A DNA stretch of 55,250 bases from an uncultured Faecalibacterium sp. (lineage in GTDB: Bacteria > Bacillota > Clostridia > Oscillospirales > Ruminococcaceae), in NCBI GenBank assembly GCA_944386015.1, contig CALWZK010000007.1, positions 1 through 55,250 on the forward strand. The letters run 5' to 3'. The notes beneath the pieces were generated by a model. That model did not search any database. It saw only the letters and a program-made list of their open reading frames with translations, and had not been told where the DNA came from. The stretch's first letter is position 1; the number at the start of each line of letters is the position of its first letter. This document shows positions 49,756-55,250 of the stretch, one piece after another. A program made the position numbers and the translations under genes.

Positions 49756-50592
49756 ATGATGGATGGCATCTATTATAAGGAATGGAGCCAGGCCCTGGGC
49801 CGGGAGATGGAGTTCAAGGTCTACGGCACCGCCGGCGTGCCTGTGCTGGCTTTTCCCTGCGGGGGCGGCCGGTTCTATGACTGGGAAAACCACGGGATGC
49901 CCGACGCCGCCGCCTGGCTGATCCAGAACGGCCGGATCCAGCTGTTCTGCGCCGACAGCCTGGCCGGGGACGGGATGATGAACGATTCCCTCTCCCCCCG
50001 CCGCCGTGCCGAGATCCAGGAGAAGTACTTCTGCTACATCACCGGCGAGCTGGCCCCCCGGATCCTCCAGCTGAACGCCGCAGGCAATGCCGCCGCGGCC
50101 AAGGCTGAGGAAGCCGAGGAGAAGGCTGCTGCCAAGCCCACGGACAAGAAGGCCCCCGCCAAGGCGAAAGCCGCCGCCATCTGGGCGGTGGGGGCTGACC
50201 TGGGGGCTTACCAGGCCATCAACTGCCGGCTGCGCCGCCCCAAGCTGTTCTGCGGCGCCATCGGCCTGTCGGGGATTTATGATGTATCCCGCTGGCTGGG
50301 CGCCCCCGAGGACGACCTGGCCCTGCGGAACAGCCCGCTTTCGGCCCTGTCGGTGGGGCTGCTGGACAGCGCCGCCACCGCCGCCCTCCAGAAGGGGCAG
50401 TTCATCCTCTGTGCCGGCCAGGCCCAGGACGGCCGGGAGCCGGAAGCCCTGGCCTCCACCCAGGCCATGGACCTGGCCCTCAAGGCCGCCGGCATCCCTG
50501 TCTCGGCCGAGATCTGGGGCCAGGACGTGACCCACGACTGGAACTGGTGGGCCCGGGCCTTTGATGTCTTCACCAACCGGCTGTTCAGCTGA
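49756..50592 (+). CDS. esterase-fold (COG4947-like) alpha/beta hydrolase with Asp at the nucleophile position
   Basis: A 278-residue alpha/beta-hydrolase-like protein. WSQALGREMEFKVYG, PVLAFPCGGGRFYDWEN and IQLFCADS match the esterase D-like family whose nucleophile elbow is normally GCSxGAYHA. Here it reads VGADLGAYQA (144-153), so Asp148 replaces the Ser. The presumed catalytic His is kept in THDWNWW (His260), and LSGIYDVSRW fits the family. An Ala/Lys/Glu-rich insert (109-140) is inserted before the elbow. Either the enzyme uses an Asp nucleophile or it has lost esterase activity. AAGGAGG precedes the start. Confidence 0.75.
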   Translation: MMDGIYYKEWSQALGREMEFKVYGTAGVPVLAFPCGGGRFYDWENHGMPDAAAWLIQNGRIQLFCADSLAGDGMMNDSLSPRRRAEIQEKYFCYITGELAPRILQLNAAGNAAAAKAEEAEEKAAAKPTDKKAPAKAKAAAIWAVGADLGAYQAINCRLRRPKLFCGAIGLSGIYDVSRWLGAPEDDLALRNSPLSALSVGLLDSAATAALQKGQFILCAGQAQDGREPEALASTQAMDLALKAAGIPVSAEIWGQDVTHDWNWWARAFDVFTNRLFS

Positions 50593-50852
50593 CCAGGCAA
50601 AGCCTGGACTGTTTCGCGCATCTGCGTTTCGGGTTGCCTTTCACTGCTGAGCCCGCGCCAGGCAAAGCCTGGACCATTTCGCGGATGTACGTTTGCCGCG
50701 GCCTTTACCTTCTGAGCCCGCGCCAGGCAGAGCCTGGACTGTTTCGCGGATATACGTTTGCCGCGGCCTTTACCTTCTGAGCCCGCGCCAGGCAAAGCCT
50801 GGACTGTTTCGCGGATATACGTTTGCCGCGGCCTTTACCTTCTGAGCCCGCG
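50593..50852. repeat. 65-bp tandem repeat, four copies
   Basis: Exactly four units of 65 bp start at 50593, 50658, 50723 and 50788. Each opens with the hairpin CCAGGC-AAA-GCCTGG (one unit has AGA in the loop), continues CTGTTTCGCGGATATACG and TTTGCCGCGGCCTTTACC, and ends TCTGAGCCCGCG. The last two are almost identical and the first is the most diverged. The first unit begins right after the hydrolase stop codon. A 65-base period is not a multiple of three, so a protein repeat is unlikely. Confidence 0.9.
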
Positions 50853-50905
50853 GGCACAAACTGCGCCGCAGCCCCTGTCGGGGCTCTAAAACCAATCACT
50901 TTTCC

Positions 50906-50938
50906 CTCATCCGAAAGGATGGGGGTTTCTTTTTGTTC
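50906..50938 (+). terminator. terminator-like hairpin downstream of the tandem repeat
   Basis: CCCTCATCC-GAAA-GGATGGGGG hairpin followed by TTTCTTTTTG. Confidence 0.65.
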
Positions 50939-50956
50939 AGGGTCTGGGTGGGCGTT

Positions 50957-51125
50957 TTTTGATCTAAACCCGCCCCCCACCCTTTATATGTTCCCCCGGC
51001 CCTGCGGGCCCGCCCCCGTGGGGCTCTGGGCCTCTAACTGCTTCTCCTGGGTGCAGGCTGCACAGCAGCCGCACACCGCACCTGCCCGGCGGGCGTGATG
51101 GCGGGAAACTTTGCCGCTCGGCCTG
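50957..51125. repeat. partial composite palindromic repeat, inverted
   Basis: Begins ATCTAAACCCGCCCCCCACC and continues with GTTCCCCCGGCCCTGCGGGC, GGGGCTCTGGGCCTCTAACT and GCTTCTCCTGGGTGCAGGCTG, the same order as the copy at 55004. It then runs into the GCGGGAAACTTTGCCGC module without a matching right end, so it is a truncated copy. Confidence 0.6.
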
Positions 51126-51505
51126 GGGGATATTTTTACCCACCCACCCGCCCAAAGAGGTGTCCCCCTGTCGCTGCGCGACATCCCCCTCCGGGGGACC
51201 GGCGGAAAACTGCTCCTTCTTCTATTGGCTTTGCCGCAGTTAAAAAGCCCGCGCAGCGTAAACCTAGAAGGAGTAGTCTGTGGTTTAGAGCCCCGGCAGG
51301 GGCGCGGCCGCAGGCCGGGGGGTTCCGCTATGGGCGGGGGGCGGGATTCGATGATCAATCAAAAGCACAGCAGTTCAAGATAAAGAAAATCCTCTCGGGC
51401 CTTGCGGGTGAGGAAGCAGTGAAAGACAGCGAGCCCCTGTCAAGGGGCGCGGCCGCAGGCCGCAGGGTTACATCTATTGGGAGGGGGGCGGGTTTAGATC
51501 AAAAT
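51126..51505. repeat. composite palindromic repeat, copy 4, plus a partial right end
   Basis: Begins TTTTTACCCACCCACCCGCC, with GTCGCTGCGCGAC hairpin, CTGCTCCTTCTT (51210) and AGAAGGAGTAG (51267) inner arms, then GGCGCGGCCGCAGGCCG and a GC-rich right end near 51345. A second right-end fragment (GGCGCGGCCGCAGGCCGC ... GGCGGGTTTAGATC) lies at 51447-51500. I find no coding sequence between 50853 and 51540. Confidence 0.65.
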
Positions 51506-51554
51506 ATAAAAACAAGAAACCGCCCCCCACGGGCCATTTTTTGTGCCTTCCAGA

Positions 51555-51570
51555 ATACCCCCCATGGTAT
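51555..51570. promoter_or_regulatory. possible distal CsoR operator
   Basis: ATACCCCCCATGGTAT, an imperfect copy of the palindrome at 51624, located upstream of the -35 box. Confidence 0.45.
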
Positions 51571-51584
51571 TTTTCATTTCCTAC

Positions 51585-51613
51585 TTGATTTGCAGGATAT
51601 TCTGTGCTATACT
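51585..51613 (+). promoter_or_regulatory. promoter of csoR-copA
   Basis: TTGATT, a 17-base spacer and TATACT, followed by a CsoR-type operator. Confidence 0.75.
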
Positions 51614-51623
51614 GTGGGCACAG

Positions 51624-51639
51624 ATACCCCCAGGGGTAT
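51624..51639. promoter_or_regulatory. CsoR-type copper operator
   Basis: ATACCCC-CA-GGGGTAT, a 7+2+7 perfect-arm palindrome of the kind bound by copper-sensing CsoR repressors, 11 bases past the -10 box and 30 before the csoR start codon. Autoregulation and copper induction of copA are inferred. Confidence 0.82.
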
Positions 51640-51668
51640 ACGGAACCCAGACAAAGGAGGCCTGTGCT

Positions 51669-52097
51669 GTGGAAGAAAACACCTGCAAACCCGCCGCCCC
51701 GGCAGCCCGGGAAACCGACTCCCCCGCCTGCTGCACCCCCGCCCCAACAGAGGGCGAGCCCTGCTGCGGCAGCAGCGCGGAAGAAGCCCCGGCGGCCGGC
51801 TGCTGCTGCGCCATGAGCGGCCGCACCCGCCGCCGCACCCCCGAGGAATACCAGAGCCTGCTCAACCGGCTCAGCCGGATTGAGGGCCAGGTGCGGGGCC
51901 TGCGGGGCATGCTGGAAAAAGACGCCTACTGCCCCGACATCCTGTTTCAGGCGTCGGCGGTGAGCAAGGCCCTGGACAGCTTTTCCAAGGAATTGCTGGC
52001 CCAGCACATCCGCACCTGTGTGGTGGATGACCTGGAGGCCGGCAAATATGAGACAGTGGACGAACTGGTGCGGGTGATCCAGCGGCTGATGAAGTAA
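51669..52097 (+). CDS. csoR: CsoR-family copper-sensing repressor with Cys-rich N-terminal extension
   Basis: A 142-residue protein. From residue 57 it is a standard CsoR: LLNRLSRIEGQVRGLRGMLEKDAYCPDIL and LLAQHIRTCVVDDL, with Cu(I) ligands Cys88, His113 and Cys117. Before it lies an unusual 50-residue extension with eight Cys (6, 21-22, 32-33, 45-47) and many Pro, Ala and Glu, like a metal-buffering tail. The GTG start follows AAAGGAGG by seven bases; upstream codons cover the operator. copA starts 24 bases after its stop. Copper binding should release it from the operator at 51624. Confidence 0.88.
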   Translation: MEENTCKPAAPAARETDSPACCTPAPTEGEPCCGSSAEEAPAAGCCCAMSGRTRRRTPEEYQSLLNRLSRIEGQVRGLRGMLEKDAYCPDILFQASAVSKALDSFSKELLAQHIRTCVVDDLEAGKYETVDELVRVIQRLMK

Positions 52098-52121
52098 GCC
52101 GCGGCCCGCCGGGAGGATACA

Positions 52122-54686
52122 ATGGAACAATACAACATCACCGGGATGAGCTGCGCCGCCTGCAGCGCCCGGGTGGAAAAAGCGGTCAGCAAGGTGCCGG
52201 GGGTCACGGCCTGCTCGGTGAGCCTGCTGACCAACTCGATGGGGGTGGAGGGCACCGCCTCCCCCCAGGCCATCATCCAGGCGGTGGAACAGGCCGGCTA
52301 CGGCGCCAGTCTCAAAGCCAAGGCGGGGCCCGCTGCGGCCCCTTCGGCCGACGCGGCCCTGGAAGCCCTGGCCGACCACGAGACCCCCAAGCTCCGGCGG
52401 CGTCTGATCGCCTCTCTGGGGTTTTTGATCGTGCTGATGTACTTTTCCATGGGGCACATGATGTGGGGCTGGCCCCTCCCCGGCTGGTTTGAGGGCAACC
52501 ACATCGCGGTGGCCCTGGTCCAGCTGCTGCTGGCCGGCATCGTGATGGTCATCAACCAGAAATTTTTCATCAGCGGCTTCAAGAGCCTGTTCCACGGCGC
52601 CCCCAACATGGACACCCTGGTGGCCCTGGGATCCTCGGCGTCTTTCGTCTGGAGCACCTACGCCCTCTTCATGATGACGGGGGCCCAGCTCCAGGGGGAC
52701 GCCGCCGGGGTGATGGATTATATGATGGAGCTGTACTTTGAGTCGGTGGCCATGATCCTCACCCTGATTACGGTGGGCAAGATGCTGGAAGCCCGCAGCA
52801 AGGGCAAAACCACCAGCGCCCTCAAGAGCCTGATGAAGCTGGCCCCCAAGACCGCCACCCTCCTGCGGGAGGGCAAGGAGGTCACGGTGCCCATCGACCA
52901 GGTGCGCCGCGGCGATCCGTTTGTGGTCCGCCCCGGGGAGAACATCCCGGTGGACGGGGTGGTGGTGGAGGGCGCCAGCGCCGTCAACGAGAGCGCCCTC
53001 ACCGGCGAGAGCATCCCGGTGGACAAAGCCCCCGGGGACGCCGTCTCGGCGGCCACCCTCAACCAGTCGGGCTTTTTGAAGTGTGAGGCCACCCGTGTGG
53101 GCGAGGACACCACCCTCTCCCAGATCATCCGGATGGTCAGCGACGCCGCCGCCACCAAGGCCCCCATCGCCAAAATCGCCGACCGGGTGTCGGGGGTCTT
53201 TGTCCCCGCCGTCATCACCATTGCGGTGATCACCACCATCGTCTGGCTGGCTCTGGGCCAGACCCTGGCCTTTGCCCTGGCCCGGGGCATCTCGGTGCTG
53301 GTGATCAGCTGCCCCTGCGCCCTGGGCCTGGCCACCCCGGTGGCCATCATGGTGGGCAACGGCATGGGCGCCAAAAACGGCATCCTGTTCAAGACCGCCG
53401 CCTCCCTGGAGGCAGCAGGCCGCACCCAGATTGTGGCCCTGGACAAGACCGGCACCATCACCAAGGGCCAGCCCCAGGTCACCGACATCCTCCCCGCCGA
53501 GGGGGTCACCCAGGAGGAGCTGCTGGCCCTGGCGGCAGCCCTGGAGCAAAAGAGCGAGCATCCCCTGGCCCGGGCCATCCTGGCCTACACGGCAGACCAG
53601 CAGATGGAGCCCGCCCAGGTCACCGACTTTGAGGCCCTGCCCGGCAACGGCCTCACCGCCAAACTGGAGGGCCGGGTCATCTTCGGGGGCAGCTTCGCCT
53701 TTGCGGCGGCCCAGACCCGCATCCCCGCCGCCCTGGCCAGCCAGGCCGAGACCCTGGCCCAGCAGGGCAAGACGCCCCTCTTCTTCGGGGGCGAGGGCCG
53801 GCTGCTGGGCCTGATCGGGGTGGCGGACACCATCAAGGAGGACAGCCCCGAGGCCATCCGGCAGCTCCGTGAGATGGGCATCCGTGTGGTGATGCTCACC
53901 GGCGACAACCAGCAGACCGCCCAGGCCATCGGCCAGCAGGCCGGTGTGGACCAGGTGATTGCCGGGGTGCTGCCCGACGGCAAAGAGAGCGTGATCCGCG
54001 CCCTGGCCGAGAAGGGCAAGGTGGCCATGGTAGGCGACGGCATCAACGACGCCCCCGCCCTGACCCGGGCCGACACCGGCATCGCCATCGGCGCCGGCAC
54101 CGACGTGGCCATCGACGCCGCCGACGTGGTGCTGATGAACAGCAGCCTGGCCGACGTCCCCGCCCTGATCCGGCTGTCCCGGGCCACCCTGCGGAACATT
54201 CACGAGAACCTGTTCTGGGCGTTCATCTATAACGTCATCGGGATTCCCCTGGCCGCCGGCGTGTTCATTCCCCTGGGGCTGACCCTCAACCCCATGTTTG
54301 GCGCCGCCGCCATGAGTCTGTCCAGTTTCTGTGTCGTGTCCAACGCGCTGCGGCTGAATCTGTTCAACATTCGCAGCGCGGGCAAAGATAAACCCATCCG
54401 GCCCGTGGAACTGCCCCCGGCCCCTGCGCCCCGGCAGACCGCGTGCCCCATCAACGTTACGGAGGATACTGCCATGAAAAAGACCATTCACATCGAAGGG
54501 ATGATGTGCGGACACTGCGAGGCCACCGTCAAGAAGGCCCTGGAGGCCCTGCCCCAGGTGGACGCCGCTGAGGTCAGCCACACCGCCGGCACCGCCGTCG
54601 TCACCCTCAACGCCGACGTCGACGACGCCGCCCTCACCAAGGCCGTCGAGGACAAGGACTACAAGGTCACTTCCATCGAGGCGTAA
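52122..54686 (+). CDS. copA: copper-exporting P-type ATPase with N- and C-terminal heavy-metal domains
   Basis: An 854-residue P1B-ATPase. N-terminal HMA domain with GMSCAAC (Cys11, Cys14), eight membrane helices, TGES actuator motif, SCPCALGL (CPC near 396-398, the Cu(I) route), DKTGTITKG (phosphorylated Asp near 441), HP in SEHPLARAI, and [10 protein letters not shown]. The NALRL segment closes the last helix. After a Pro-rich linker (about 765-782) the frame continues without a stop into a second HMA domain (785-854, CGHC at 796-799) that equals a CopZ chaperone. Most CopA proteins lack such a C-terminal domain. Cu(I) export is the likely role. Confidence 0.93.
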   Translation: MEQYNITGMSCAACSARVEKAVSKVPGVTACSVSLLTNSMGVEGTASPQAIIQAVEQAGYGASLKAKAGPAAAPSADAALEALADHETPKLRRRLIASLGFLIVLMYFSMGHMMWGWPLPGWFEGNHIAVALVQLLLAGIVMVINQKFFISGFKSLFHGAPNMDTLVALGSSASFVWSTYALFMMTGAQLQGDAAGVMDYMMELYFESVAMILTLITVGKMLEARSKGKTTSALKSLMKLAPKTATLLREGKEVTVPIDQVRRGDPFVVRPGENIPVDGVVVEGASAVNESALTGESIPVDKAPGDAVSAATLNQSGFLKCEATRVGEDTTLSQIIRMVSDAAATKAPIAKIADRVSGVFVPAVITIAVITTIVWLALGQTLAFALARGISVLVISCPCALGLATPVAIMVGNGMGAKNGILFKTAASLEAAGRTQIVALDKTGTITKGQPQVTDILPAEGVTQEELLALAAALEQKSEHPLARAILAYTADQQMEPAQVTDFEALPGNGLTAKLEGRVIFGGSFAFAAAQTRIPAALASQAETLAQQGKTPLFFGGEGRLLGLIGVADTIKEDSPEAIRQLREMGIRVVMLTGDNQQTAQAIGQQAGVDQVIAGVLPDGKESVIRALAEKGKVAMVGDGINDAPALTRADTGIAIGAGTDVAIDAADVVLMNSSLADVPALIRLSRATLRNIHENLFWAFIYNVIGIPLAAGVFIPLGLTLNPMFGAAAMSLSSFCVVSNALRLNLFNIRSAGKDKPIRPVELPPAPAPRQTACPINVTEDTAMKKTIHIEGMMCGHCEATVKKALEALPQVDAAEVSHTAGTAVVTLNADVDDAALTKAVEDKDYKVTSIEA
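54474..54686 (+). CDS. possible internally initiated CopZ-like copper chaperone
   Basis: Inside the copA frame an ATG at 54474 is preceded by GGAGG with eight bases between, and opens a complete 70-residue HMA domain, [20 protein letters not shown] to the shared stop. Free CopZ proteins have this exact length and form. So the transcript may yield both the fused domain and a separate chaperone. Whether the internal site is used cannot be judged from sequence. Confidence 0.5.
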   Translation: MKKTIHIEGMMCGHCEATVKKALEALPQVDAAEVSHTAGTAVVTLNADVDDAALTKAVEDKDYKVTSIEA

Positions 54687-54689
54687 GCT

Positions 54690-54713
54690 GTTACTTTTCT
54701 GAAGAAAAGTAAC
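54690..54713 (+). terminator. hairpin after copA
   Basis: GTTACTTTTCT / AGAAAAGTAAC perfect arms with a two-base loop, three bases past the stop; lacks a T run, and resembles the hairpin at 20990. Confidence 0.45.
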
Positions 54714-54727
54714 CAAAGGCAGCGGCG

Positions 54728-54833
54728 GCGACCGCATCCAGTGGATGAAACAGGGAGCTGCCGCTGGCGCAGCGCTCCGATTTTTGCAAGCGGGCGCCGC
54801 CCCGCACCGCAAAAATCGGCTAAGCGCAAGAGG
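54728..54833. repeat. 106-bp hairpin repeat, copy 2
   Basis: Same length and design as 41392-41497: conserved GTGGATGAAACAGGGAGCTG, GGCGCAGCGCTCCG, CGATTTTTGC and GCAAAAATCG arms (perfect 10 bp), then GGCTAAGCGCAAGAGG. The loop differs between copies. It is followed at once by a CACCTGGTACCAC element (54838-54978), as at 21031. Confidence 0.7.
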
Positions 54834-55003
54834 TTTCACCTGGTACCACGGACGGCCTAAACTTCACAAGGCCCCGCCGGCGGTGAAGTCCTGCGCTCTT
54901 TCCCAGGCTCCCGGCCTGCGGCCCTGTGAGTCCAAGGTTTTGCCGATCCCTGCTCCTATTATTAGGGGCGGGGATTTTTGTTTTATGTTGTTCTTTATTT
55001 ATG

Positions 55004-55250
55004 ATTATCATCTAAACCCACCCTCCACCCATTTAATGTTCCCCCGGCCCTGCGGGCCCGCCCCCATACGGGGGCTCTGGGCCTCTAACAGCTCCTTCTT
55101 CTTTTAGTTTTGCCGGAACTTTCAGGCGCAGGCGGGTGCGGCTGCAAGCAGCCTGCACCCAGAAGGAGTAGGCTTTGGTTTCGAGCCCCTGTCAAGGGGC
55201 GCGGCCGCAGGCCGGGGGTTACCTCTGTGGGCGGGTGGGTGGGTTCAAAT
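55004..55250. repeat. composite palindromic repeat, copy 5, reaching the window edge
   Basis: Starts TATCATCTAAACCCACCCTC-like sequence and ends GGGCGGGTGGGTGGGTTCAA at the last bases, which is the reverse complement of the left end of copies 2 and 3. Inner arms CAGCTCCTTCTTCTTT and CAGAAGGAGTAG pair roughly, and GGGGCGCGGCCGCAGGCCGG appears near the right end. The copy seems complete in inverted orientation relative to copies 2 and 3. Confidence 0.7.

Noticed and set aside
50593-50852. CRISPR array
   Set aside because: Units are contiguous 65-bp repeats with no unique spacers, and no cas genes are present.

Overview
The window is GC-rich chromosomal DNA with Gram-positive architecture: strong AGGAGG-type ribosome binding sites, sigma-A-like promoters, a T-box, DUF951/DUF4364/DUF4250 small proteins, and sporulation genes (spoVM, sipL, spoIVA, ytfJ). 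Together with the gene orders yicC-remA-gmk-priA-def-fmt-rsmB-rlmN-prpC-prkC-rsgA-thiN and M50-scpA-scpB-ytfI-ytfJ-rluB, this points to an anaerobic gut Clostridia, most likely of the Oscillospiraceae/Ruminococcaceae (Faecalibacterium/Subdoligranulum-like relatives). The family assignment is inference. Almost all of the window is ordinary core genome. No phage, transposase gene or CRISPR array is visible.

Layout. 1-1.4 kb: MFS transporter with a short leader ORF. 1.5-6.6 kb: a five-gene minus-strand operon behind a cobalamin riboswitch and terminator, encoding a lipoprotein carrying only the C-terminal half of a CbiK-type cobalt chelatase, a NEAT-like lipoprotein, and a BtuFCD/FepBDC-type ABC importer. 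6.7-9.5 kb: NCS2 purine permease with an attenuator-like leader, and a lone PD-(D/E)XK nuclease. 9.6-12.4 kb: glycerate kinase, remnants of a YesMN two-component system, and a polysaccharide deacetylase. 12.5-21 kb: tRNA-Leu(GAG), tRNA-Arg(CCU), an ion permease, M18 aminopeptidase, and prfA-tsaC-coaE-lytic transglycosylase; divergently, an S1-domain protein and DUF4364.

21-24.8 kb: T-box-controlled cstA between repeat-filled spacers. 24.7-28 kb: spoVM, sipL and spoIVA, the spore-coat basement module. 28-40.4 kb: the long core operon running leftwards from yicC to thiN (translation, replication restart, Ser/Thr signalling). 41.6-44.9 kb: a biotin-dependent carboxyltransferase/decarboxylase operon. 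45-49.1 kb: scpAB operon. 49.2-50.6 kb: rpmB, DUF4250 and an esterase-fold protein with an altered nucleophile. 51.5-54.7 kb: a copper module, csoR with a Cys-rich N-terminal extension and copA with an in-frame C-terminal CopZ-like domain that has its own ribosome binding site.

The spacers downstream of several genes (about 21.0-21.8, 24.1-24.7, 40.7-41.6, 50.6-51.5 and 54.7-55.25 kb) hold no recognisable genes. They are packed with mosaic palindromic repeats: an almost identical 306-bp element in two copies, a 106-bp hairpin element in two copies, several composite palindromes with matching ends, and a 4 x 65-bp tandem array. The most novel-looking items are the half-chelatase corrinoid/tetrapyrrole uptake operon, the copA/copZ in-frame arrangement with Cys-rich CsoR, and the palindromic repeat family.
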